From assembly GCA_964625575.1 (NCBI GenBank), contig CAZVBQ010000012.1, positions 28,440 through 92,439 of the forward strand: 64,000 nt of DNA, read 5' to 3'. Shown here one piece after another: positions 44,450 to 53,743 of this stretch. How positions within the stretch are numbered: position 1 is the first letter of the stretch; every line of letters starts with the position of its first letter. Source of the DNA: UTCHB3 sp964625575. Its GTDB lineage: Bacteria; Bacteroidota; Ignavibacteria; Ignavibacteriales; Ignavibacteriaceae. Under the pieces are notes generated by a model, which worked only from the letters and a program-made list of their open reading frames with translations, made no database searches and was not told where the DNA came from. Position numbers and translations under genes: made by a program.

Positions 44450-45757
44450 ATGCCCCGGTTAGACAAGTTAGAACTGGATGTTATGATCCAAAATTCTAGT
44501 GGAGAATTCATAAAAGATGAAATCTTTAAACTCGCTTCACAAGATCAAAATTTATTTTCCACAATTAATACAATATCGTTTTTTAAGGATGCACCTAATC
44601 AAGTTAAAAAATTCACTGGAAAAGCTTCAGGCTCCTATCTCTCCAAAAGTACATGTTCACAAGTAGCTCAATACATTGGATTATCAACTTTAGTGCATTG
44701 TCTTGATGGATGGGTATATTTCTCTCGGGCCATTAACTCTTTGATTAGGGGGGATATCCCTGCGACAATTCATCTAGTGTACTACGCTGAATTAAGAGCA
44801 GCTATGTCTTTGTTAGCGACAAAAGGTGTGGGAGTATTCAATAGGGAGCATATTGGTTTTGATTCAAAAGGTAAAGTTTTACTCAACAATCAATTTCCTA
44901 CTCATAAATTTGTTGCGAAGTCCTTAGAAGAGATTACAAAAAACAACAGTTTCACTGAAGAAATATTTAGTGATATTAGTGTTTTTGGTACATCGTTAGA
45001 AAGTATTGTCAAGAGCATTGGTTATAATTCGACGGGTTTCGTAAATAAAAGTATTGCTTCTAATCTTTTTGAAGGCTGGAGTGTTGATATTTCGCTCAAA
45101 GATGATCAGGACCTTAGAAATGAAGCAAGTTATCGCCCAATGTATACAAGGCATGATGTCACACCCGAGATGTTAGAAAAAATCTTAGATTTATGGGAAG
45201 CTCTAGAACCATTTGGGAACAGTTTTTTCTACAAAATTGACAGCGCGATTGCTATTGCAACGATAAAAAAAATCGCCAAAGTAAAAAAACACAAGTATTT
45301 GAATCTGGTCAAGAAGATAAGTGGAGAAATTGGAAACCCCAGAATTGATAAAATTCTAAGTCTGATCGATCATAAAGAATTGTGGTTGTTAGAATCTGCA
45401 AACATGGATAAAAAGAACAGAATGTTGAACTTTATGGATCCTTTCCCCATGATATGTAGAGCACTATTACTCAACAGACTGGCAACTGGACAAACAAGAA
45501 TGTTTTTACCTGAGAGTATGAGATTACCAATGGACAATTGGATGCAACAAACAATGATCCAGCTCAGAGTCCTTGATCCAAGTTTGATTCCAGATAGTAT
45601 GGATTATTTGTATGAAGATATTAAAGATGCCGTTAATGACATCAGGTCTAGTATGTTAATTGGCTGTAAAGAATTTGAACTCTTAAATTTGAATATAGTA
45701 AATTTTCATACACTATCTCAGTTCGAGCGAGTACCTTTGTGGGGACTTGGTACATGA
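44450..45757 (+). CDS. Hypothetical protein between DGQHR and D12 methyltransferase genes
   Basis: 435 residues, not recognised. Mainly helical. A segment near 100-120 (IHLVYYAELRAAMSLLATKG) recalls helical proteins linked to restriction systems, but I cannot name a family. No P-loop, DPPY or nuclease motif. It starts 3 bp after the DGQHR gene and its stop overlaps the methyltransferase start as ATGA, so the three are one translational unit. It may be the restriction or sensor subunit. Confidence 0.7.
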   Translation: MPRLDKLELDVMIQNSSGEFIKDEIFKLASQDQNLFSTINTISFFKDAPNQVKKFTGKASGSYLSKSTCSQVAQYIGLSTLVHCLDGWVYFSRAINSLIRGDIPATIHLVYYAELRAAMSLLATKGVGVFNREHIGFDSKGKVLLNNQFPTHKFVAKSLEEITKNNSFTEEIFSDISVFGTSLESIVKSIGYNSTGFVNKSIASNLFEGWSVDISLKDDQDLRNEASYRPMYTRHDVTPEMLEKILDLWEALEPFGNSFFYKIDSAIAIATIKKIAKVKKHKYLNLVKKISGEIGNPRIDKILSLIDHKELWLLESANMDKKNRMLNFMDPFPMICRALLLNRLATGQTRMFLPESMRLPMDNWMQQTMIQLRVLDPSLIPDSMDYLYEDIKDAVNDIRSSMLIGCKEFELLNLNIVNFHTLSQFERVPLWGLGT

Positions 45758-46866
45758 AGTACATGGGCTCGAAGAGGGTAATGTTGCAAAATGGTTTGGG
45801 TAAATTGCTGATTAAGATGGCAAATGAATCTAATCGAGTGTTTGATCCTTTTTGCGGTTCCGGAATTGTTACATGGTATCTTTCCGAGAATTGCGATACT
45901 AGAGTAATAGCCGGCGATCTTCAAAAATATTCAATTGTAATGGCGAATGCATTACTACTAAGAGACAGACCCCTAACAGAGACTGAGATTAAATTGTTAG
46001 ATGAATGGTCACACTTGCCAGAGAGCTTCCATACCCCATTATCTTATTCTAAAGTTAGCGAACCTGAAGGTAAAAACATCTATCACGAAAGAATCAGGTG
46101 TAGTGAAAGTAATGATCCTATTACCCGGGCATACGGCGGATACTATTTTAGCTTTGTGCAGGCTCAGATCATTGATCAATTGCTAAGGAATCTTCCCACT
46201 GAGTCAACACTCGAAAATGTTGCATTGGCAGCATTAATCGAGGCTGCATCAGTTTGTGTGGCAGCACCAGGGCATACTGCTCAGCCTTTTCGACCGACAG
46301 AGAAAGGTTTGCTTGCAATAAACGATGCATGGAAACGAGACCCACTTGTATATATCAGAAAAACAATTGCTGATTTGGGGCGAAGGCACTCAAAAAAAAT
46401 TGGAGAAGCCAAGGTTAGTAACGCAATTGACTTGTTGAATGATTTAACAGAAAATGATTTTGTCTTTCTCGATCCTCCATACTCTTCTGTCCATTATAGC
46501 AGATTTTATCATGTGCTTGAAACGATCGCCAGGAAAAAACCGGTGGAAACATCGGGTGCAGGGCGCTACCCACCAGCTACAGAACGCCCTGTATCAGAGT
46601 TTAGCAAAGCATCCACTTCATTAAAAGCTACTGAAAACATATTGAAAAAAATCTCAGAAGCGGGAGCCAAAGCTGTCTTTACTTTTCCGGCAGTAGAAAC
46701 AAGTAATAGATTGAGTGGTAAAATAATTGAACAAGTGAGTAAGGAGTACTTTAAAGTAGAGGTGTGCTCTAATAGTACGAATTTCAGTACCTTGGGAGGT
46801 AATAATGATATTCGACCGGCACGCAAAAGGACTAACGAATTATATATAAAAATGTTGCCTAAATAA
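45754..46866 (+). CDS. D12-class DNA adenine methyltransferase
   Basis: 370 residues from the ATG at 45754, which forms an ATGA overlap with the previous stop and gives the family-typical MKYMGSKR start. AdoMet motif VFDPFCGSGIVTW comes first and catalytic VFLDPPYSSVHYSR later (about 245), the alpha-group order of Dam/DpnM-type enzymes. It makes N6-methyladenine at an unknown site. It is the second adenine methyltransferase of this operon and is of a class different from Mod, which argues that the DGQHR set is a separate system. Confidence 0.9.
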   Translation: MKYMGSKRVMLQNGLGKLLIKMANESNRVFDPFCGSGIVTWYLSENCDTRVIAGDLQKYSIVMANALLLRDRPLTETEIKLLDEWSHLPESFHTPLSYSKVSEPEGKNIYHERIRCSESNDPITRAYGGYYFSFVQAQIIDQLLRNLPTESTLENVALAALIEAASVCVAAPGHTAQPFRPTEKGLLAINDAWKRDPLVYIRKTIADLGRRHSKKIGEAKVSNAIDLLNDLTENDFVFLDPPYSSVHYSRFYHVLETIARKKPVETSGAGRYPPATERPVSEFSKASTSLKATENILKKISEAGAKAVFTFPAVETSNRLSGKIIEQVSKEYFKVEVCSNSTNFSTLGGNNDIRPARKRTNELYIKMLPK

Positions 46867-46867
46867 T

Positions 46868-49789
46868 ATGAAACTTAAATTCGACAGTTCCCAACAGTTC
46901 CAACTGGATGCGATAGCGAGTGTTGTTGATCTGTTTAACGGGCAACCACTAAACAAAGGCGATTTCACCATTGAACTTCAAGTTGAGCGAAATGCGATTT
47001 TCCAGACCGAACTGGGATTCGGGAACCGGCTTGAAATTTCAGAGGAAGCCATATTTGAGAATCTCGTTAAGATTCAGGACAGAAATGACCTTGAAATAGG
47101 CAAATTCGATGATTTCGTTTCCAACGGGCTGAACTTCACAGTTGAGATGGAGACGGGCACTGGTAAGACTTATGTTTACCTCAGGACGATCTTTGAACTG
47201 AACAAGAAATACGGATTCAAGAAATTTGTCATTGTAGTCCCAAGTATCGCTATCAGGGAGGGTACGCTAAAGAATATCGAAATTACCCGCGACCACTTCA
47301 GGACTCTCTACAATAATGTGGAATTCGAGTACTTCGTTTACGATGGCAAGAAAGCGAACAAACTGCGGGGCTTTGCCACAAGCAATCAGATCCAGATAAT
47401 GATCATCAACATTGACTCATTCCGCAAGGATTTCTCCGACAGCGAAGATGATAAGAAAAGCAATGTTATTTTTAAGGAAAACGATAAGCTTTCCGGCAGG
47501 AAACCTATCGAGTTCATCCAAAGTACTAACCCTTTTGTTATAATAGATGAACCTCAAAGCGTGGATAATACACCCAAATCTCAGGAGGCAATTAAAGCAC
47601 TCGCGCCACTTTGCGTCTTTAGATATTCAGCAACACACCGTGAGCTTTACAACCAGGTCTACAAGCTTGATCCAATCCGCGCTTTTGAACTAAAGCTGGT
47701 TAAGCAGATCGTCGTCGCTCAAGTCACCAGTTCCAGCACCTTGAATGAAGCCTTTCTTAAATTGAATGAAGTGGATAACAGATCCGGGCTTAGAGCGAAG
47801 ATCACGATCCATGTCCAACAGAAAGACGGTGTTAAAGAGAAGGATTTTTGGGTGAAAGCAGGGGATGATCTCTACCTCCGGTCTAATGAGCGAGCCCATT
47901 ACAGGGATGGATATCTCGTTCAGGAGATCAGCGCGGAAAAGGGGAATGAGTATATCGATCTCGGCATTGGCAGGGTTTACCTTGGTGAGACAAAAGGTGG
48001 AATGAGGGACGAAATAGTTGAGAATCAGATCCGAAACACCATTCAAAAACACTTGGATAAAGAATTGCAGGTTCGCAATAAGGGGATTAAGGTACTCACC
48101 CTATTCTTTATCGACCGGGTCCACAACTACAGAGCCTATGATGAGGAAGGAAAACCCGTTAAAGGGAAATTCGCGAAGATTTTTGAAGAGCAATACGCGG
48201 AGTTGATCTCCCTTCCACAATACAAGGATTTGAATAAGTTCGATGTAGCCGCAATCCACGACGGCTATTTCTCACAGGATAATAAAGGTATCTTGAAGGA
48301 TACAAACGGTGTAACTTTATCAGATTACAGCACATATGACAGGATCATGAAGGAGAAGGAAAAACTCCTTTCGTTCGATGATCCCCTCAAATTTATATTT
48401 TCACACTCCGCGTTAAGGGAGGGGTGGGATAATCCGAATGTCTTTCAGATATGTACCCTTAATGAAACGAAATCGAGTCTTAAAAAACGGCAGGAAATTG
48501 GGAGGGGACTCAGGTTACCGGTGGATCAGGAAGGGAGCAGGGTATTTGACGATGTGATCAACAAGCTCACCGTTGTGGCGAATGAGAGTTATGAAGAATT
48601 TGCAAAAACACTTCAGAAGGAATATGAGGATGATTGCGGAGTAACATTCGGCAAGATATCCAAATACGCGTTCAGCCAGTTGCATGCCGGTGAGCACGAT
48701 CCGGAATTGAAGATTGGCAGAGTGCGGTCAGAGAGTATATGGAATGACTTGGTGAGTAGCGGCATCCTGGATGAAAAAGGGAAGATCACACAAAAGTTTA
48801 ACCCCTCTACCCCCGGGTTCAGTTTGGGTGTGAAAAACATTGACCCGGCCATCGAGGCTGAAATTATCGAGACAATCGAATCTTACCAGTTAGACCGCCA
48901 CATCAAGAGAGATGAAGAGCCAAAAAAACTGCGGTTAAAATCCGAGAAGGAACTTGTTGAGCAGGACTTGAATGAGGATTTCCGGATTTTATGGGAGAAG
49001 ATCAGACAAAAAACCACCTTCAAGGTCGAATTCGATACAAATGTACTGATCAAAAATTGTGCTAAGATGCTGAATTCTATGGCGGCAATTGAGAGCGTAA
49101 AGATCAGATATACTGAAGGTACCTTGACTGTTGATAATCGTGGTGTTCAAGGATATGTCTCCAAAGTTGGAGAGCGAATTTCAACTTACAATGGTCCGCT
49201 CCCCGATATTCTTGCTTATCTCCAGAGGGAAACGGAACTGACCAGGCGAACTCTCGTCGCGATATTGAAAGAATCGGGAAGACTTGGCGATTTCATCGTA
49301 AACCCCCAGAAATTCATGGAGCAGGCTACGAGGATCATAAATCGAGAGAAGCATAAACTGATTATCGACGGAATTAAATACGAGAAGATCGCCGGTGAAG
49401 TATACCAAATGGAGTTGTTTAAGCACAAGGAAATTGAGAGCTATTTGAGTAACCGTCTTGAAGTAAAGAAATCGATCTATGACTATGTGGTATACGACAG
49501 CAGTATAGAAAAGAAATTTGCGGAGGCATTGGACAAGAGGGAAGATGTGAAGCTCTTCCTAAAGCTCCCAAACTGGTTTACCGTCACCACCCCCATCGGA
49601 GAATACAATCCGGATTGGGCCATTGTGAAGCATGATCAATCAAAGGTTTACCTCGTCAGGGAGACCAAGGGCAACAAAGATAGATCAAAACTCAGACCGT
49701 CCGAAGCCGAGAAGATCGAGTGCGCGGAAAAACACTTTGATACCCTCGGCGTAAGCTTTGATGTTGTTGTCGATGCGGGGGAGGTGTGA
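46868..49789 (+). CDS. res: Type III restriction enzyme subunit (Res)
   Basis: 973 residues. SF2 ATPase with VEMETGTGKTYVYLR (Walker A), FVIIDEPQSVDN (DEPQ box), RYSATH (motif III) and FSHSALREGWDNPN then KRQEIGRGLRLPV (motifs V-VI). The C-terminus has a PD-(D/E)XK nuclease: NPDWAIV...VRETKG (about 920-940). It cleaves unmodified DNA after ATP-driven search, with Mod as partner. It begins one base after the D12 stop, so the inserted genes are now part of the res transcript. Composition resembles mod more than the insert. Confidence 0.94.
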   Translation: MKLKFDSSQQFQLDAIASVVDLFNGQPLNKGDFTIELQVERNAIFQTELGFGNRLEISEEAIFENLVKIQDRNDLEIGKFDDFVSNGLNFTVEMETGTGKTYVYLRTIFELNKKYGFKKFVIVVPSIAIREGTLKNIEITRDHFRTLYNNVEFEYFVYDGKKANKLRGFATSNQIQIMIINIDSFRKDFSDSEDDKKSNVIFKENDKLSGRKPIEFIQSTNPFVIIDEPQSVDNTPKSQEAIKALAPLCVFRYSATHRELYNQVYKLDPIRAFELKLVKQIVVAQVTSSSTLNEAFLKLNEVDNRSGLRAKITIHVQQKDGVKEKDFWVKAGDDLYLRSNERAHYRDGYLVQEISAEKGNEYIDLGIGRVYLGETKGGMRDEIVENQIRNTIQKHLDKELQVRNKGIKVLTLFFIDRVHNYRAYDEEGKPVKGKFAKIFEEQYAELISLPQYKDLNKFDVAAIHDGYFSQDNKGILKDTNGVTLSDYSTYDRIMKEKEKLLSFDDPLKFIFSHSALREGWDNPNVFQICTLNETKSSLKKRQEIGRGLRLPVDQEGSRVFDDVINKLTVVANESYEEFAKTLQKEYEDDCGVTFGKISKYAFSQLHAGEHDPELKIGRVRSESIWNDLVSSGILDEKGKITQKFNPSTPGFSLGVKNIDPAIEAEIIETIESYQLDRHIKRDEEPKKLRLKSEKELVEQDLNEDFRILWEKIRQKTTFKVEFDTNVLIKNCAKMLNSMAAIESVKIRYTEGTLTVDNRGVQGYVSKVGERISTYNGPLPDILAYLQRETELTRRTLVAILKESGRLGDFIVNPQKFMEQATRIINREKHKLIIDGIKYEKIAGEVYQMELFKHKEIESYLSNRLEVKKSIYDYVVYDSSIEKKFAEALDKREDVKLFLKLPNWFTVTTPIGEYNPDWAIVKHDQSKVYLVRETKGNKDRSKLRPSEAEKIECAEKHFDTLGVSFDVVVDAGEV

Positions 49790-50246
49790 AAATTTTGTCC
49801 CGCTCTATCTATTTCTATTACATTGTAAAATAGATTTAGTGGAAATTATTGCCTTAGTAAACCGAATTGAGGATTATCAATGAAATATGATAATATCATT
49901 ACAACACAAAGCGCCAATAGATTGGGTAAACCTTGTAATAGAGTACCAGAATAAGTGTTTATTAAGTGGCAAGTTAGCTTGCCTCCGGGATAACGATGCA
50001 GGAAATCCATCAATATTGTACTGAGCTGACTTGTGAGGTTATTCTAGCCAGTTTTGGTTATGCTGCTGATAAAAAACACCGGATTCGAATTGCGTTGTCC
50101 TTGTGATTGTGATTGAATAAATCACTATTATTCGGTGTTCTCTGTGACTACATCTAGTTCGATGTATGATGAATTGAAAAATCTGAAGATGAAAAAATTG
50201 CTAAGTATCTTTTAAAAAATCAATTGAACAATTAAATGGTTGAGAA
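49790..50246. ncRNA. Possible structured RNA or leader, unannotated
   Basis: 457 bp without a gene. Hairpin 1 is GGCAAG-TTAG-CTTGCC (49968-49983), a perfect 6-bp stem with a tetraloop. Hairpin 2 is AACACCG (50075-50081) with CGGTGTT (50133-50139), enclosing hairpin 3, GTGATT-GAATA-AATCAC (50109-50125). Several nested stems in an A+T-rich gap just before a phosphoribosyltransferase-like gene suggest a structured transcript. No known RNA family was recognised, and no reverse transcriptase is near, so a retron is unlikely. Confidence 0.3.
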
Positions 50247-50855
50247 ATGGATCAGAATCCAGATATAAAATCAAAACCGATGATAAATACTTTCACTAAT
50301 AGGGAGATCACTCTCTTATATATGCATGTGTATGGTACAAATAGCAAATTCAAATACCTTGAACATTTCCAATATTCGAATAACCCAAATGTTGAAGCTT
50401 TTGAAGCTCAGCAGCAAAAAGATCTTCCTAGTAAAAAGGCTCGTTTTGAAAAAGAATACAATTCGAATTTACAAAAATGTTTGGAGAAGGTGGAGGAATA
50501 TTTTCGAGGTAAATCGTATGATGCAATTATTACAGCACCTTCAAAAAGTAATTTGCATAAAGATTTTTTTGAAAAAATAAAAGCAGTTACAAATAGTAAA
50601 GAATTATTCAAGTTCAAAAAAGAAGAAAAAGCAGCTATAATAAAAGATTTCTGTTGCTACTATAGAAATTTTAGTATAATAGAAAAGCCCGACTCGGAGA
50701 ATTTAGCACTCGCGTCCATATTGATAGTTGATGATATTTATGCTGATGGCAAAACTGTTGGTGCGATAATAAAAAAGCTGACGGCACAAGAAAATAATAT
50801 AAAATTAGACAAGATTGTTGTTTTTACTCCTTTATTAACGAGAGAATCTACTTGA
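50247..50855 (+). CDS. Phosphoribosyltransferase-like protein
   Basis: 202 residues. The segment ILIVDDIYADGKTVGAIIKKL near 160-180 is the PRPP-binding motif of type I phosphoribosyltransferases (two acidic residues, then DGKT). Upstream IITAPSKSNLHKDFFEKI fits the fold's earlier strand. The hood region is small, as in ComF-type proteins. It may act on a nucleobase or as a signalling enzyme. It stands alone, 256 bp before the next gene; TGATAAA-TTGA-TTTATCA at its stop could be a weak terminator. The rest of that gap shows nothing clear. Confidence 0.7.
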   Translation: MDQNPDIKSKPMINTFTNREITLLYMHVYGTNSKFKYLEHFQYSNNPNVEAFEAQQQKDLPSKKARFEKEYNSNLQKCLEKVEEYFRGKSYDAIITAPSKSNLHKDFFEKIKAVTNSKELFKFKKEEKAAIIKDFCCYYRNFSIIEKPDSENLALASILIVDDIYADGKTVGAIIKKLTAQENNIKLDKIVVFTPLLTREST

Positions 50856-51111
50856 TAAATTGATTTATCAGGTGTTTGTTTTATAAGCTAATGAAAAATG
50901 ACATTCAGTTGAGTTAAACTAAGGTCTATAATTTATTGAAGTAACGGAAATAACATAATCACTCAAAATCCGATACGCATGCAATAGGACAACACGATTG
51001 GATTAGAGGTGGGGTCAAAAGTGTTATTATTGGATAATGGTATTAAGTTTTATTCAAATTCCCAAATGGTGTCGCAGTGAGCGATAATAAGGTACCAAAA
51101 AGGAGCACAGT

Positions 51112-51567
51112 ATGAAATCCATAGGTTTTGACCTTGAAAAAGGGGCTATTCGGTTCTGTTGTTTAGAAGGAACTTTCCAAAACCCATCACTTCTCTATAA
51201 AGAAAAAAGACCCTTGAATCCTAATACGCCTATACCTGAGTATATGGATAGATTTGAATCATTTTTTAGCGAATTTTTGACAAAGTATTCTCCTGAAAGA
51301 ATAGGTTATCGATTGGTAATGCCAATGAGAAAAGAACAAGTCTATAATTTAGTGTTCCCCTACGCGATTCTAAATTTACTGGCCAAAAAGAATGATATCT
51401 TAATCTATGAGTATGTAAAACAGAATTTTGCTCCTTCAAAGTTTGCTTTAACAAAAGGTGTTAATTTGTACGAACATTGCGATAAAGTCTTTGGTGTAAA
51501 CTCCCCACATTGGGATATAGCGCAAAAAAATGCTATTCTATCTGCGTGGTTGTCGATGAAGGGATAG
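51112..51567 (+). CDS. Small protein paired with Ser/Thr kinase (RNase H-like fold?)
   Basis: 151 residues. MKSIGFDLEKGAIRFCCLEG at the N-terminus has the look of a first beta hairpin of RNase H/RuvC-like or actin-like folds, with Asp7 and Glu9. Later residues include RIGYRLVMPMRK and a C-terminal HWDIAQKNAILSAWL. It resembles small DUF3010-like proteins, but the match is not secure. AAAGGAG precedes the ATG. It ends 5 bp before the kinase start, so the two likely form a sensor/effector pair. Confidence 0.6.
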   Translation: MKSIGFDLEKGAIRFCCLEGTFQNPSLLYKEKRPLNPNTPIPEYMDRFESFFSEFLTKYSPERIGYRLVMPMRKEQVYNLVFPYAILNLLAKKNDILIYEYVKQNFAPSKFALTKGVNLYEHCDKVFGVNSPHWDIAQKNAILSAWLSMKG

Positions 51568-51572
51568 CAGAA

Positions 51573-52589
51573 ATGGTAGATCAAATAGATAAATATCTCT
51601 TGGAGGAATGTCTTGGAAAAGGACACTTTGGTACAGTTTATCGTGCGCTAGACCTGGCCTTGAAAGAGGTGAAAGCTATTAAAGTCTTAAATGTTGACAA
51701 TATTAATGATTTTCAAGATAAACTGAGAGAGGCACAAATTTTAAGTCAAGTTCGTCATAAGCATATTGTGTCGATAAATGAAGCAAATGTTTTTGAGGTC
51801 GAAAGAGCGAAGAAACTTATTATTGATATGGAATTCATTTCGGGGGGGTCGGTGGAGACCTTCATGCAACAGAATTTCATCTCAGTAAAAAGGGCAAGGA
51901 ATATATTTATAGATATTCTGCTCGGTTTGGAGCATGCCCATTTAAATGGCATCTTACATCGTGACATCAAGCCTGCAAATATAATGCTGGGAGCAAATTG
52001 CGCTAAACTGTCAGATTTTGGCCTAGCAACCATGATTGGTCCAGCAGAAACCGGGCCGGGTTACAGCTACACTCCACATGAAGCGCCAGAATCTATTCTT
52101 GAAGGGAAGTACACTAAATTGACGGATGTATTTGCTGTGGGAATGACTTTATTCCGAGTGGTCAACAACATCAACAACTGGCGATCTCTTGTCTTGGATA
52201 TTAGTGATTTGCAATTGGCGTTAGAAAAAGCCTCGCTCATAAGGCGAATTGGATACAGAAATTTTGTTCCGAAGCAATTGAGAAAGATAATTAATAAAGC
52301 CACGAACAAAGACTGCCGAATAAGATATCAAAGTGCTGACGAGTTTCGACGAGCCCTTGATAGACTTAATCCAGGGATTGAATGGATACCAATTTCCGAC
52401 TCGGTTTGGGAGGGAGAAAATCCCAAGCGTGATTTGTTCAGTTTAGAAATAAAGCCAACAAGACATGCGTTCACGCTGGAGCTAAAGAAGAATCATCGCA
52501 AAGTGAATAGCAAATGTAGTATATTTTATAAGCTTGAGGAGGCTCAAAAGGTGATGGAAGAGTACATCAGCGAAACAACACTTGAGTAA
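51573..52589 (+). CDS. Hanks-type serine/threonine protein kinase
   Basis: 338 residues from the ATG at 51573, which has GAAGGG nine bases upstream; an earlier in-frame ATG at 51510 would overlap the previous gene. Kinase motifs: Gly-loop GKGHFGTVY, KAIKVL lysine, Glu in REAQIL, HRDIKPANIM and DFGLAT. The activation segment and P+1 region follow (SYTPHEAPE). After the kinase domain, about 80 residues with no membrane segment. Soluble kinases with a small partner gene are found in abortive defence (Stk2-like), but identity with a described system was not established. Confidence 0.9.
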   Translation: MVDQIDKYLLEECLGKGHFGTVYRALDLALKEVKAIKVLNVDNINDFQDKLREAQILSQVRHKHIVSINEANVFEVERAKKLIIDMEFISGGSVETFMQQNFISVKRARNIFIDILLGLEHAHLNGILHRDIKPANIMLGANCAKLSDFGLATMIGPAETGPGYSYTPHEAPESILEGKYTKLTDVFAVGMTLFRVVNNINNWRSLVLDISDLQLALEKASLIRRIGYRNFVPKQLRKIINKATNKDCRIRYQSADEFRRALDRLNPGIEWIPISDSVWEGENPKRDLFSLEIKPTRHAFTLELKKNHRKVNSKCSIFYKLEEAQKVMEEYISETTLE

Positions 52590-52873
52590 TTTCTGGACAT
52601 ACTATTCTGTTACATTTCCCTGTTGGGAACTCCGTTGGATAATTTAAGAGCATGATCAAGATTTTAGGCATAAAATGAGGTTTGATTGTAATCAATTAAA
52701 AAGTGAATAAAGTAGATAAGAAATAATTGAACAAATTAATATTAAAAAAGACATAGCAGTGGATTTCTGAAATGAGTATGTGGGATATTCTCGAATACAG
52801 CCTGAGATTGTTTTACAGTAGCCGAGGATTTAGATTTAATGATAATTTTAGCAGATAAAAAAAGGTAGATGCG
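52590..52873. other. Noncoding gap before the DUF2971 gene
   Basis: 284 bp, A+T-rich. No gene, strong hairpin or promoter motif was recognised. Confidence 0.4.
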
Positions 52874-53641
52874 TTGAATTTAGAAACCCTAGCCAATATA
52901 GGTAACTGCCTAAACTTCGTTCCGAATGTTAATGTTGAGCAGGCTATCTATCGAGTAATGCCCGTAGAGAGATTGTTACAATTAATTAATGATAAAAGGA
53001 ATATTTTAGTCAATCCTTCAAAGTGGGATGACCCCTTTGAGAACTTTTTCTTAAAGTCCAAGTTCAGTTATAACGGAATGAGTGTTGGAGTTGATCAACT
53101 AGAGTCAGAAATATTTGGACAATGTTGGACCCTTAACGAACAGGAGACAGATGCTCTTTGGCGTATCTACTCTCCCAACAAAGACGGTGTTCGTTTGAAA
53201 AGTACACTATCTAATGTGATTACCCCGTTGATCAATCAAAATCAGGTTGACTATTACAATAAAGTATATATTGGCAAAGTTGAATATGTTCATGAGGGTG
53301 AGCTTGAGAATACGATGAGAAATGCGATTATTGATTCCGCAAAATTTATTTTTAATAATGGGCAGATGATTATCAATTCTCTTTTTATCAAGAGAGAGGC
53401 TTTTGAACATGAAAACGAAGTTCGGGTAATTTATCGAGGTAAGCCAAATCTCGTAGGAGGAATTCATGGGTATAACATCAACCCTCACGAATTTATTCAA
53501 GAACTATTGTTTGATCCAAGAATGGATCAAAACCTCTATAAAAGATGCTCCGATCATCTGGCAGGAAAGTTAACAAATTGTCCAATTGCACAATCAACAC
53601 TTTATAGAATTCCTGATTTCAATATTAACTTGACTGATTAA
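52874..53641 (+). CDS. DUF2971 protein
   Basis: 255 residues, TTG start behind an AAAGGT sequence. Landmarks: IYRVMPVERLLQLI, NPSKWDDPFENFF, GQCWTLNEQETDALWRIYSP, GVRLKSTL and the EHENEVRVIYRG stretch near 190. These are the DUF2971 elements (FNDPxE-like, CWS..E.d.lW..Y....GV, E.EvR). Proteins of this family occur in defence islands without a settled function. A second DUF2971-like domain is fused to the SNF2 helicase of the same island. Last gene of the island, 100 bp before the right repeat. Confidence 0.8.
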   Translation: MNLETLANIGNCLNFVPNVNVEQAIYRVMPVERLLQLINDKRNILVNPSKWDDPFENFFLKSKFSYNGMSVGVDQLESEIFGQCWTLNEQETDALWRIYSPNKDGVRLKSTLSNVITPLINQNQVDYYNKVYIGKVEYVHEGELENTMRNAIIDSAKFIFNNGQMIINSLFIKREAFEHENEVRVIYRGKPNLVGGIHGYNINPHEFIQELLFDPRMDQNLYKRCSDHLAGKLTNCPIAQSTLYRIPDFNINLTD

Positions 53642-53743
53642 TTTCATTAGTAATTCATAATTGAGCATCAAACTCCGCAACAAAACCGCAACAGCACATT
53701 TATAAGTCTATATAATACAAATAGTTACGGACTTGTCTCTTTC

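Noticed and set aside
49790..50246. Retron msr-msd RNA
   Set aside because: No reverse transcriptase gene is near and the stems do not match the msr/msd layout I know.
11406..53641. Prophage
   Set aside because: Phage-like genes (Gam-like, DUF932, integrase) exist but there is no terminase, portal, capsid, tail or lysis gene.
11406..53641. Self-transmissible ICE
   Set aside because: No relaxase, VirB4/TraG-like ATPase, coupling protein or pilus gene was recognised.
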